From: Halioxenophilus sp964342265
GTDB lineage: Bacteria; Pseudomonadota; Gammaproteobacteria; Pseudomonadales; Cellvibrionaceae
Length of the DNA stretch: 13,073 nucleotides
Reading direction: 5' to 3'
Assembly: GCA_964342265.1 (NCBI GenBank)
Contig: CAYFFE010000104.1
Location: forward strand, 1-13,073
Shown: positions 1 through 7,056 of the stretch, piece by piece
Layout of the letters: each line of letters opens with the position of its first letter
Numbering within the stretch: the first letter of the stretch is position 1
Position numbers and translations under genes: made by a program
The notes under the pieces: generated by a model
What the model saw: the letters and a program-made list of their open reading frames with translations, nothing else
Database searches by the model: none
What the model was told of the DNA's origin: nothing

Positions 1-180
1 GAGGATGTTGGCCTGCCTACCGAAGTTCTGGTGAGAAAGTCAGACCTGCAAGCGTTATTGCGTTCCGTGTACGAACAGAATCGCCCGCAGCTCAGCGAAC
101 GCATACGCGATACTTGGCGTTTTGATATTATTGGCCAAGCTTTACTCGACGAAGCTAACGCCTATTGCACCAGCAGCTAA
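1..180 (+). CDS. rnd: Ribonuclease D, C-terminal end (5' part outside window)
   Basis: The first 59 codons read in frame 1 to a TAA at 178-180 and form the end of a protein. They contain the LPTEVLVRKSDLQALL segment and then a W-R-F-D-I-I-G-Q-x-L-L ending. This pattern (LPxELLxRKxDLxxLL followed by a short helix with W-R and G-x-x-L) is what I know from the last HRDC-like helical domain of RNase D, the 3'-5' exonuclease that trims the 3' ends of tRNA precursors and other structured RNAs. The catalytic DEDD nuclease domain lies upstream, outside the window. The neighbour is strong support: rnd directly followed by ycgL and ycgN is a familiar gammaproteobacterial order. The assignment rests on this short tail plus synteny, so another HRDC-bearing protein is possible but unlikely. 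Confidence 0.85.
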   Translation, partial: EDVGLPTEVLVRKSDLQALLRSVYEQNRPQLSERIRDTWRFDIIGQALLDEANAYCTSS

Positions 181-200
181 TTGTTTTATCGGCACACACT

Positions 201-494
201 ATGACGAAAATCATCTGCGAAATTTTTAAAAGCCCCAAAGTCGACGACATGTACCTCTACGTGCCCAAAGCACAGGGGCTGGCGCAAGTGCCCGAGGCGT
301 TATTAGAGCGCTTTGGTACGCCCAAATCGGCCATGACGATGTTGTTAACCGAGCAAAAGACGCTGGCCAATGCCGATATTCACAAGGTCATCGAAGCGCT
401 CAACAACCAGGGCTTTTACCTGCAACTGCCGCGCGAGAAAGAAGACTACATGCGCGAAATTGCCCAAGCCAACAGTAAACTGAGCGGCGTTTAG
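201..494 (+). CDS. ycgL: YcgL family protein (97 aa)
   Basis: A 97-residue soluble protein that matches the YcgL family from end to end: an opening MTKIICEIFKSPK, then D-x-M-Y-L-Y-V, G-L-x-x-V-P-E-A-L-L-x-x-F-G, and the close G-F-Y-L-Q-L-P followed by an acidic helix. YcgL proteins are about 90-110 residues and have a small alpha/beta fold; no biochemical role is firmly established. The reading frame is open from an ATG at 165 inside the end of rnd, but the ATG at 201 is chosen because family members begin with M-x-x-I-C-x-I-Y/F-K-S immediately after the start; the extra 12 residues have no counterpart. There is no clear Shine-Dalgarno sequence before 201, so translation may be coupled to rnd, whose stop is 20 bases upstream. 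One base separates its stop from the ycgN start. Confidence 0.92.
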   Translation: MTKIICEIFKSPKVDDMYLYVPKAQGLAQVPEALLERFGTPKSAMTMLLTEQKTLANADIHKVIEALNNQGFYLQLPREKEDYMREIAQANSKLSGV

Positions 495-495
495 C

Positions 496-957
496 GTGTC
501 TGATCAGTGGCAAGCGCTTCGAGCCAGCGAATATTGGCGGCATAAATCCTTGGCCGAGATGACCAAAGACGAGTGGGAAGCCTTGTGCGATGGCTGTGGT
601 AAATGTTGTTTACACAAGCTTATCGACGACGATACCGATGAATTGTTTTACACCGATGTGGCTTGCCAACTACTGACCATCGACACCGTGCGCTGTGGGG
701 ATTACCAAAATCGGCACCAAAAGGTACCAGATTGCTTAACGTTTACGCCGGAAATTCTGCCGGAGTTGACGTGGTTACCGGTTTCCTGCGCCTATCGCAG
801 TTTGCAAGAAGGGCGTGCGTTGCAAAAGTGGCATCCGTTGATTTCGGGTAACCCGCAATCGGTGCACAATTTTAAGCGATCCATTAAAAACCGCTGTGTT
901 TCGGAAAACGACGTCTCGATGGAAGCCATCGAAGAACACATTATTGTTTGGGTTTAA
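496..957 (+). CDS. ycgN: YcgN / UPF0260 cysteine-cluster protein (153 aa)
   Basis: A 153-residue cytoplasmic protein of the UPF0260 (YcgN) family, within the wider YkgJ-like CxxCxxCC group. Visible landmarks are W14 in E-Y-W near the N-terminus, the cluster C31-x2-C34-x2-C37-C38 inside CDGCGKCCLHKL, then D-x-D-T-D-E, V-A-C-Q-L-L, P-D-C-L, W-L-P-V-S-C-A-Y-R and W-H-P-L-I-S-G. The cysteines suggest binding of zinc or an iron-sulfur cluster, but no function has been proven as far as I know. The start is a GTG at 496, one base after the ycgL stop, and the sequence from residue 5 already aligns with family members, so no longer start is needed. The close packing with ycgL implies one transcript and probably translational coupling. 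Confidence 0.93.
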   Translation: MSDQWQALRASEYWRHKSLAEMTKDEWEALCDGCGKCCLHKLIDDDTDELFYTDVACQLLTIDTVRCGDYQNRHQKVPDCLTFTPEILPELTWLPVSCAYRSLQEGRALQKWHPLISGNPQSVHNFKRSIKNRCVSENDVSMEAIEEHIIVWV

Positions 958-978
958 ACCGTTTAGGGGATTAACTGT

Positions 979-1410
979 ATGTCCGAATCGGACTATTTAA
1001 ACGCTTGGCTTGCCTATTGGCTGGGGGCTGTAGTGTTAAGTGTGGTGTGGTGGCGCATCACCCGAAAATGGCCGCAGTGGCTTAAATATCCCACTTTATT
1101 GGCCGTTTCGGCGGGTTTACTGGTGCCGTTTAATGTTGAGCCCGGCTCAACGCTCATGGCACCCGCTTGGTTGGTCATGCTGTACGAAGGTGTTTTTGTA
1201 CCCAGTTCAGGCTTTGCGCGCGCAGCGCCGGCCCTGGTAATTTGTATGCTGGTCGCGGCGGCTTTTTACCCGTTGTTTGTAGCGTTGAAACGGTTGATCG
1301 TTAAAGGCAAACCGCAAGATAACCCGCAAAATAAACCGAAAGGCAAACCTAATAAGCGCGAAAACGCGCGCGTTGAGCCGCAATTGTCTGAGGTCGATGT
1401 CGCCGGTTAA
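979..1410 (+). CDS. Small integral membrane protein of unknown function next to ycgN (143 aa)
   Basis: A 143-residue protein with about four hydrophobic segments (roughly residues 8-26, 36-52, 58-74 and 83-106) followed by a basic, hydrophilic C-terminal tail rich in K, P and N (about 107-131). The segment LVPFNVEPGSTLMAPAW between helices 2 and 3, and the general plan, resemble short uncharacterised membrane proteins that I recall beside ycgN in Pseudomonas-like genomes, sometimes loosely labelled MFS transporter although far too short for one. The start ATG at 979 has an AGGGGAT-type ribosome binding site about 8 bases upstream. It lies 21 bases after ycgN and is probably the last gene of the rnd-ycgL-ycgN transcript. 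Function is unknown. The lysine/proline tail is likely cytoplasmic by the positive-inside rule, which is an inference. Confidence 0.75.
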   Translation: MSESDYLNAWLAYWLGAVVLSVVWWRITRKWPQWLKYPTLLAVSAGLLVPFNVEPGSTLMAPAWLVMLYEGVFVPSSGFARAAPALVICMLVAAAFYPLFVALKRLIVKGKPQDNPQNKPKGKPNKRENARVEPQLSEVDVAG

Positions 1411-1648
1411 TACTTAGTTTTTAGTGCGGGGTCCTCGTTGGTCTTCCGCCCATTTTTAGTTGCCTGTTTCCCCAAGTTATTCTCTCCAGCCCTGTCCTGA
1501 TAACCGTCTTTCGATTCCAGCGTCTTTATTATTCTGCACTACACTAAAAACAAGCGAATTTTGAAACAAATCTCGGTTTGCTTTTAGGTCAAGAAATGCG
1601 CAAAACGCCGATAACGAGTGTATAGCCACTCCCAGGCCATGGTTAACA
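1411..1648. other. Intergenic region before the VWA gene
   Basis: This 238-base gap separates the ycgN cluster from the VWA protein gene. I see no RNA gene and no convincing small gene. A TACACT hexamer at 1540-1545 resembles a -10 box but has no good -35 at the right distance, and TTGAAA at 1561-1566 resembles a -35 box but is followed by only a poor -10 (TTAGGT at 1584-1589). A promoter for the downstream gene must lie here or just before, but I cannot place it. No hairpin followed by a T run is evident for the end of the upstream operon. Confidence 0.4.
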
Positions 1649-3766
1649 ATGCAGCAATTAGGACAACGTGTGGAAGTAAAAACGCCAAGGCGGCCTTCGC
1701 CTGCAATGATATTCATCGGTTTACTATTGGCCGCGGGGCTGTTTGCACAGGGGCTTGCCGCCCAACAGCAGCCGGATGTTCGCCTAGTGGTGGATATTTC
1801 CGGCAGCATGAAGCAAAACGATCCCAACAATCTGCGCCAGCCAGCCGTGGAGCTGCTCACCCAATTACTGCCCCCCAACAGCAAAGCCGGGGTTTGGACC
1901 TTTGGTCAATACGTCAACATGCTGGTGCCGCACAGACCGGTAAACGATGAGTGGGCACGCCAAGCGGCGGGTAAATCCGGCGATATAAACTCTGTGGGAT
2001 TGTTTACCAACATTGGCGACGCGCTCGATAAAGCCACCTACGACCGGGATCAAGACAACAGCGACTACAACACCAGTGTTATTTTATTAACCGATGGCAT
2101 GGTGGATGTCAGCAAAGATCCCGGTGCAAATCAGCAGGAATGGCGGCGCATTGTTGAGGAAGTTGTGCCCGCACTGGCGGCGGCGAACATTCGCGTGCAC
2201 ACCATTGCCTTATCGGATAAAGCCGATTCCCGACTGCTCAACAAAATTGCCTTGGCTACCGGCGGGAAAGCTGCGGTTGCCAAAACCGCCGATGAACTGA
2301 TGAAAGCCTTTTTAGCGGCGTTCGATCAGGCTGCCCCGGCTGAACAGCTGCCGCTTGAGGGAGATCGTTTTGCCGTGGATTCCAGTGTGGAGGAATTTAC
2401 CGCGCTGATTTTTCGCGAATCCAAAGTTAAACCCACTGTTTTACTCGGGCCCGATCAAACCCGCTACCAGCAAGCCAGCGCACAATCCGATCCCGACCTC
2501 AACTGGCACGCCGGTATCGACTACGATCTCATTACTCTTCAGCGACCGCTGGAAGGTGAGTGGGTGGTAACCACGGGCATTGCGCCAGATAGCCGGGTAA
2601 CCGTGGTCAGTAATCTCAATTTAGTAGTCAAGCCCATGCCGGCTAACTTGTATCGCGGACAAATGTTACCGCTGGACGTGCGTTTACAAGAAGAAGGCAA
2701 AACCATTACCGATGCCAATTTCCTAAGGCTGCTAGACATCTCTGCCGTTACCACCCGGCAAAGCGAGCGCAGGCAAGAGTCCCTCAGTGCGGGTGGCGTG
2801 CCGGCCAACGGCATTTATCGTGCGCGCTTGGATCATTTTAACGAATTGGGCCAATATCAAGTCACGGTCGCCTTGGATGGTAAAAGCTTTCAGCGGCAAA
2901 TTACCCACTCTGTGGATGTGCGCGATGCCTTCAGCGTCGAGGTTCGACCAGGCCCTCAGCCCGGCATGCCCTACGAAGTGCACGCCATTCCCTACGCCCA
3001 GAATATCAACTTGCAACAATCCAGTGTTATCGCCCGCATTACCTCGCCGTCCGGGCAAACCGCGATCTTACCTGTGCCACTCACCCAGGTGGACGACTGG
3101 CTACTAAAATACAGTCCGGTAGAAGAGGGGTTGTATCAAGTGAGCTTGGCCATCGACGTGACCGAGCGCAATGGCAATGCCTATCAGTATCAGCACCCCA
3201 CCATCGAGTTCGCGTTCCCCGAAGGCAAAACCATCGCGCCAAAACCCGTTGCCGAACCTGAACCCACTCCCGAGCCTGAGGCCGAGCCCAAAGCCAAAAA
3301 ATCGGGAACGCCTTGGTGGGTATACGTGGCCTTAGGCGTGGGTAACCTACTAATCTTTGGCTTGGCCTTTTTAGCGTACAAATTAATTATGGGGGGTTCA
3401 AAAGATTTGGAAGACGACGATGTCGAGCCCGAATCCAAAGAGCCGTCAGCTAAAGAAGAGGCCGAGACCAAAAAAGCACCGGCAGAGCCACTGGCCATGG
3501 CCGACATCGCCGACGAAGAATTGGATGAGGTCAGCCCCCCACCAGAATTGCCTGAGGCCACCGATTTATCCAGCGATGATGCGCTGGCCGAGGATATTCC
3601 CATGGATGATGGCGATTCCGATCCGCCCGAAGCGCCCATCGATGATCTCGACGCTATGCTGGCGGAAGCCACCGGCGGCTTGCCCGAGGCGGACAGCGAC
3701 GACGATGACGATGATGCGGAGTTTTCCCTAGATGATTTCGCCTCCGATGACGACGACAAGAAATAA
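1649..3766 (+). CDS. Membrane-anchored VWA protein with TIGR03503-like region and acidic tail (705 aa)
   Basis: Predicted order: a hydrophobic N-terminal segment (residues 20-38, signal peptide or anchor); a von Willebrand A domain (about 43-225) with a complete MIDAS metal site, D49-x-S51-x-S53, T120 and D149; a beta-rich region (about 235-520) opening R-F-A-V-D-S-S-V-E-E-F-T, which resembles the TIGR03503 family of gammaproteobacteria; a Pro/Glu linker (531-551); a transmembrane helix (556-580); and a cytoplasmic tail of about 120 residues dominated by Asp and Glu (584-705). The VWA and beta region should lie in the periplasm. VWA domains with an intact MIDAS bind protein partners through a divalent metal. 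Position beside a MoxR ATPase and a second VWA protein suggests shared work on envelope complexes. The start is uncertain: ATG 1649 gives a long basic n-region, whereas ATG 1706 starts directly at the hydrophobic segment; neither has a strong ribosome binding site. Confidence 0.85.
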   Translation: MQQLGQRVEVKTPRRPSPAMIFIGLLLAAGLFAQGLAAQQQPDVRLVVDISGSMKQNDPNNLRQPAVELLTQLLPPNSKAGVWTFGQYVNMLVPHRPVNDEWARQAAGKSGDINSVGLFTNIGDALDKATYDRDQDNSDYNTSVILLTDGMVDVSKDPGANQQEWRRIVEEVVPALAAANIRVHTIALSDKADSRLLNKIALATGGKAAVAKTADELMKAFLAAFDQAAPAEQLPLEGDRFAVDSSVEEFTALIFRESKVKPTVLLGPDQTRYQQASAQSDPDLNWHAGIDYDLITLQRPLEGEWVVTTGIAPDSRVTVVSNLNLVVKPMPANLYRGQMLPLDVRLQEEGKTITDANFLRLLDISAVTTRQSERRQESLSAGGVPANGIYRARLDHFNELGQYQVTVALDGKSFQRQITHSVDVRDAFSVEVRPGPQPGMPYEVHAIPYAQNINLQQSSVIARITSPSGQTAILPVPLTQVDDWLLKYSPVEEGLYQVSLAIDVTERNGNAYQYQHPTIEFAFPEGKTIAPKPVAEPEPTPEPEAEPKAKKSGTPWWVYVALGVGNLLIFGLAFLAYKLIMGGSKDLEDDDVEPESKEPSAKEEAETKKAPAEPLAMADIADEELDEVSPPPELPEATDLSSDDALAEDIPMDDGDSDPPEAPIDDLDAMLAEATGGLPEADSDDDDDDAEFSLDDFASDDDDKK

Positions 3767-3967
3767 CCAAAAATTATTTTCAAGGCGTTTTATCGCCTAA
3801 ATTAGTTCTCAAAAATAATCAATAATTGACAAAATCGATCAAAATTCACCCGCCGATTTAGGTGGGTGAATGGTATTGTTAGGGCGATTCCTCATAAGCT
3901 CACCAAACTCCTGTTATGTGTTAGTCTATCGGCAACTTTTTTGACGGTATTATTGCGGAGATTAATA
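3767..3967. other. Intergenic region before the MoxR gene
   Basis: A 201-base AT-rich gap. It holds a small hairpin AGGCG/CGCCT (3783-3787 with 3794-3798) just after the VWA stop, nested between ATTATTTT (3773-3780) and AAAATAAT (3812-3819). It also holds a perfect TTGACA at 3826-3831 that lacks a -10 box at normal spacing, and a stronger inverted repeat at 3845-3870 listed separately. The reading frame of the MoxR gene stays open back to 3866, but that extension has no resemblance to MoxR N-termini and is not taken as coding. The gap implies that the MoxR-VWA pair may have its own promoter. Confidence 0.5.
3845..3870. repeat. Inverted repeat / hairpin upstream of the MoxR gene
   Basis: The arms TTCACCCGCC (3845-3854) and GGTGGGTGAA (3861-3870) pair over 10 positions with a single G-U wobble and a 6-base loop. 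The 3' side on the + strand is not a T run, so it is not a typical terminator for the upstream VWA gene; on the - strand it would be followed by TTTTGATCGATTTT, but no gene ends there. It could be an operator or a structure in the leader RNA of the MoxR gene, which starts 97 bases later. Confidence 0.5.
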
Positions 3968-4816
3968 ATGAGTTTTAAAGGCACCGATACTTACGTCGCC
4001 ACAGAAGACCTACGTATGGCGGTTAACGCCGCCATCAACTTGCAACGGCCATTATTGGTAAAAGGGGAGCCCGGTACAGGTAAAACCCTACTGGCTGAAG
4101 AGATTGCCAAGTCGCTGGGCAAAAACCTGATCCAATGGCACATTAAATCTTCCACCAAAGCCCAGCAGGGTTTATACGAGTACGATGCGGTATCGCGTTT
4201 GCGCGACTCACAATTGGGCCGCGACAGTGCCAAAGACATCGCCAACTACATTAAAAAAGGCAAACTTTGGGAAGCGTTTACCGCCGAAGAACAAGTCGTA
4301 TTGTTAATTGACGAAATCGACAAAGCCGACATCGAATTCCCCAACGATTTGCTGGTGGAATTGGATAAAATGGAATTTTTCGTTTACGAAACTGGCGAAA
4401 CCATTAAAGCTCAAACCCGGCCCATTGTAATCATCAGCAGTAACAACGAAAAAGAATTGCCCGACGCCTTCTTACGCCGTTGTTTCTTCCACTACATTAA
4501 TTTCCCCGATCGGGAAACCATGCAAAAAATCGTTGACGTTCACTACCCAGAGATTAAAAAGAGCTTGGTACAAGACGCGTTGGATGTATTTTTTGAAATT
4601 CGCAAAATCCCCGGCCTCAAGAAAAAACCTTCAACCTCCGAATTGGTGGATTGGTTAAAACTGATTTTAGCCGACGATATTCCCGAAGAAGTACTGCAAA
4701 ACCGCGACACCAAAAAAGCCATTCCGCCATTGTACGGTGCACTGCTTAAAAACGAACAAGACGTGCAGCTACTTGAGCGGTTGGCCTTTATGAGCCGCCG
4801 GGAACAAAATCAGTAA
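3968..4816 (+). CDS. MoxR-type AAA+ ATPase (282 aa)
   Basis: A 282-residue AAA+ ATPase of the MoxR group. Visible motifs are Walker A GEPGTGKT (33-40), Walker B VVLLIDEID (110-118), the sensor-1 segment IISSNNEKELPDAFLRRC (155-172) with the arginine-finger region, and a C-terminal helical lid (about 195-282) with STSELVDW (222-229). MoxR proteins form ATP-driven rings that act like chaperones, inserting cofactors into or assembling enzyme complexes together with a VWA-domain partner. The start ATG at 3968 is preferred over upstream in-frame codons because GGAG at 3957-3960 is well spaced, and M-S-F-K-G-T-D leads straight into the AAA core as in relatives. The partner VWA gene begins 16 bases after its stop, giving a classic MoxR/CoxE-like operon. 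The substrate of this pair is unknown. Confidence 0.93.
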   Translation: MSFKGTDTYVATEDLRMAVNAAINLQRPLLVKGEPGTGKTLLAEEIAKSLGKNLIQWHIKSSTKAQQGLYEYDAVSRLRDSQLGRDSAKDIANYIKKGKLWEAFTAEEQVVLLIDEIDKADIEFPNDLLVELDKMEFFVYETGETIKAQTRPIVIISSNNEKELPDAFLRRCFFHYINFPDRETMQKIVDVHYPEIKKSLVQDALDVFFEIRKIPGLKKKPSTSELVDWLKLILADDIPEEVLQNRDTKKAIPPLYGALLKNEQDVQLLERLAFMSRREQNQ

Positions 4817-4832
4817 CCTTTAAGGTGTTTCC

Positions 4833-6008
4833 ATGTTAGTTAATTTCTTTTACGGATTGCGAGAAGCCAAAGTACCGGTTTCGGTTAAAGAATTCATGGT
4901 ACTTTTGGAAGCTATGTCAAAAGGTATGGCGTTTGGCAGTATCGATGATTTTTATCTGCTGTCGCGCACCTGCATGGTAAAAGATGAAAAATACTACGAT
5001 CGATTCGACCGGGCCTTCGGTGCCTATTTTGAAGGCCTGGATAACATCGAAGACTTTTTGGATGCGTTAATTCCCGAAGATTGGATTCGCTCGGAGTTTT
5101 TAAAGCATCTAAGCGATGAAGAAAAAGAGAAAATCAAAACGCTGGGTGGTTTAGAAAAACTCATCGACGAGTTTAAAAAGCGCTTAGAAGAGCAAAAAGA
5201 ACGGCACCAAGGCGGCAATAAGTGGATTGGCACCGGCGGCACATCGCCGTTTGGTAACAGCGGTTATCATCCCGAAGGTATTCGAGTGGGCGGCCAGAGC
5301 CGCAACAAAAGCGCTGTTAAAGTTTGGGATAAACGGGAATTTAAAAATCTAGACGATTCCATCGAGCTGGGCACGCGCAACATTAAAGTGGCATTGCGCA
5401 AATTGCGAAAATTCGCCCGCAATGGTGCCAATGAAGAGCTGGATTTAGACGACACCATTCGTTCCACTGCCAATAACGCCGGCATGCTCGACATAAAAAT
5501 GGTGCGTGAGCGCCACAATGCGGTCAAGGTGTTGTTGTTTTTTGATGTAGGTGGCTCTATGGACCCCTACGTGCAAGTCTGTGAAGAATTGTTTTCGGCG
5601 TGCAAGTCCGAATTCAAACACATGGAATATTTTTACTTCCATAACTTTATTTACGATGCCGTGTGGAAAGATAACGTTCGCCGCATGACCAACACCACGC
5701 CACTGTTTGATGTGCTGCACACCTACAGCAAAGATTACAAGGTTATTTTTATTGGCGACGCCAGCATGAGCCCCTACGAGGTTCTATCGCAATACGGCAG
5801 TGTGGAATTCATGAACGACGAACCCGGCTCCGCCTGGATGAAGCGTCTAACCGATACCTTCGATAAAGTGGTTTGGTTAAATCCGGTAGAGCAGCGTTAC
5901 TGGCGCTACACCGAGAGCATTAAAATTATCAACCAGCTAGTGGAAGGGCGCATGTTCCCGCTTACGTTGGGCGGTTTGGAGCAGGCGATTAGCGAGTTGC
6001 AGCGCTAA
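4833..6008 (+). CDS. CoxE-like VWA domain protein, partner of MoxR ATPase (391 aa)
   Basis: A 391-residue soluble protein resembling the COG3552/CoxE-like VWA group that is encoded next to MoxR ATPases. The N-terminal helical half starts M-L-V-N-F-F-Y-x-L-R-x-A-K-V-P-V-S-V-K-E and has a charged helix (about 93-125). A Gly-rich linker (about 131-155, IGTGGTSPFGNSGYHPEG) follows. The C-terminal VWA-like domain (about 230-385) carries D238-V-G-G-S-M243, a variant of the DxSxS metal site in which the middle Ser is Gly; as I recall this variant is usual in this subfamily, so it is not a sign of decay. No signal peptide or membrane segment is seen, so the protein should be cytoplasmic. An AAGG-type ribosome binding site precedes ATG 4833. 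It should form a complex with the ATPase encoded just upstream. Confidence 0.9.
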   Translation: MLVNFFYGLREAKVPVSVKEFMVLLEAMSKGMAFGSIDDFYLLSRTCMVKDEKYYDRFDRAFGAYFEGLDNIEDFLDALIPEDWIRSEFLKHLSDEEKEKIKTLGGLEKLIDEFKKRLEEQKERHQGGNKWIGTGGTSPFGNSGYHPEGIRVGGQSRNKSAVKVWDKREFKNLDDSIELGTRNIKVALRKLRKFARNGANEELDLDDTIRSTANNAGMLDIKMVRERHNAVKVLLFFDVGGSMDPYVQVCEELFSACKSEFKHMEYFYFHNFIYDAVWKDNVRRMTNTTPLFDVLHTYSKDYKVIFIGDASMSPYEVLSQYGSVEFMNDEPGSAWMKRLTDTFDKVVWLNPVEQRYWRYTESIKIINQLVEGRMFPLTLGGLEQAISELQR

Positions 6009-6055
6009 CCGAAGTGCTTTGAAGTTAAATCCGGTAATGACTTGGGCTAGGTAAT

Positions 6056-6934
6056 ATGAAAATTAAGGGTCTATTGGTTTTGGTGCTGTTTGCGCCTTTT
6101 TTTGTACTAGCTGAAAAGCCTCTCTTAACCGAGCGTGAGTTTACTGCGAAATATGTTGAGTATTTGCAAAGCAACAATCCCGACTCCGAGTTTGAAATAT
6201 TATCTAGCCTTAACATCCAAGCCGAAGATGTAAATGGTTATGAGTTGAAAGTCTATTTAGGTAATGCCTACGATGCTTACAAATCGGGTGCCAAGAGTAT
6301 CGAAAGTGTTTTTGCGGATTTTTCAGATGTCATTGAGAGTCAAAAAGAAATATTTTCGAATACAAGCGTCAAATCGATTTTTCCGGTTCTAAAACCCAGA
6401 GAGTATATAGAAACCGCAAGACAGCAATTAAAAGAAGCCGGTTACGATAAAGAAGCTCTACCCTTCTACTACGAAAAGTTGAATGACGATATATACCAAA
6501 TGTATGTATTCGATTCAAAAGATAGTATGAGTTTTGTTTCGCCAGAAGATGTTGATGAATACGGTATAGAAAGTTCCATCGCCGAGATTGCCAAGAAAAA
6601 TATGGAAAATTATTATGGAAGTCTTGGAGCCCAAATTGGAGAGATGGATACGCAAGGTAATGGCCGTATTTATCTATTTTCTGCCGATGAAAACTACGAA
6701 GCATCCATTTTAGTGGCGTTTGACTATCTAGAAAGCACCAACTTGCCGAGCGATAGGGAGTGGGTGGTTTATGTCCCTGCCAGAAGCATTGCTCTAATTG
6801 TAGATTCCAACGATTCACAAGCCATACAGCTTGCGTCGTATTTGGCCGTACAAGGGTACAATGAATTGGCTTATGCAATATCTCCTTTCGGATACATTAA
6901 AAAGGACGGCAGCTGGATACGTTTTAAGTCGTAA
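6056..6934 (+). CDS. Exported DUF1444-like protein (292 aa)
   Basis: A 292-residue protein with a clear signal peptide: K2/K4, a hydrophobic stretch of residues 5-18 and a likely cut after V-L-A19. No lipobox cysteine is present. The mature part follows the plan I know from DUF1444 (Bacillus YtpQ-like) proteins: S-I-F-P-V-L-K (107-113), L-P-F-Y-Y-E-K-L-N-D-D (135-145), E-I-A-K-K-N-M (177-183), R-I-Y-L-F-S-A-D-E-N-Y-E-A-S (204-217), W-V-V-Y-V-P-A-R-S (236-244), and a final x-D-G-x-W-I-R-F. DUF1444 has no established activity. It stands alone on the + strand, 47 bases after the CoxE-like gene, with AGG before ATG 6056, so it could be read through from that operon. Its base composition is visibly more A+T-rich than the flanking genes, which suggests later acquisition. 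The family match is by eye and moderately sure; the signal peptide is clearer. Confidence 0.7.
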   Translation: MKIKGLLVLVLFAPFFVLAEKPLLTEREFTAKYVEYLQSNNPDSEFEILSSLNIQAEDVNGYELKVYLGNAYDAYKSGAKSIESVFADFSDVIESQKEIFSNTSVKSIFPVLKPREYIETARQQLKEAGYDKEALPFYYEKLNDDIYQMYVFDSKDSMSFVSPEDVDEYGIESSIAEIAKKNMENYYGSLGAQIGEMDTQGNGRIYLFSADENYEASILVAFDYLESTNLPSDREWVVYVPARSIALIVDSNDSQAIQLASYLAVQGYNELAYAISPFGYIKKDGSWIRFKS

Positions 6935-6990
6935 CTATACTTTTTAAACTGATAAGTTAATAAGAAAGTTCGCAGGCTTTTTATTGCAAC

Positions 6991-7006
6991 GTTTGCAATC
7001 GCAAAC
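6991..7006. terminator. Possible weak bidirectional terminator hairpin
   Basis: GTTTGC (6991-6996) and GCAAAC (7001-7006) form a perfect 6-base stem with a 4-base loop, in the gap where the DUF1444-like gene and the GlpD-like gene converge. The + strand side continues TAAGTTTTGG and the opposite strand has a run of A/T (ATAAAAAG), so the U tracts are poor. Its position between convergent genes is the main support. Confidence 0.35.
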
Positions 7007-7056
7007 TAAGTTTTGGTGGGTTTTTATTCCGTGTCGTGGTTTTGGTATTCGCTACG

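Noticed and set aside
165..200. Longer start for ycgL at ATG 165
   Set aside because: It overlaps the end of rnd, and the 12 extra residues have no match in the family; ATG 201 gives the conserved N-terminus.
3190..3783. Serine-rich open frame of 197 codons on the - strand
   Set aside because: It mirrors the Asp/Glu-rich tail codons of the VWA gene; its low-complexity Ser composition is a by-product of the opposite strand.
3826..3831. TTGACA as the -35 of a moxR promoter
   Set aside because: No acceptable -10 hexamer lies 16-18 bases downstream; the expected position is GC-rich (CCCGCC).
3866..3967. N-terminal extension of the MoxR ATPase with a hydrophobic stretch
   Set aside because: It starts inside an inverted repeat, does not resemble MoxR N-termini, and ATG 3968 has a proper GGAG site.
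5543..5560. Degenerate metal site (DVGGS instead of DxSxS) as a sign of a dead VWA domain
   Set aside because: As I recall the family, this Gly variant is usual in CoxE-like partners of MoxR, and the rest of the gene is intact.
6369..6878. Open frame of 169 codons on the - strand inside the DUF1444-like gene
   Set aside because: The + strand frame has a signal peptide, a ribosome binding site and family-like motifs; the reverse frame has none.
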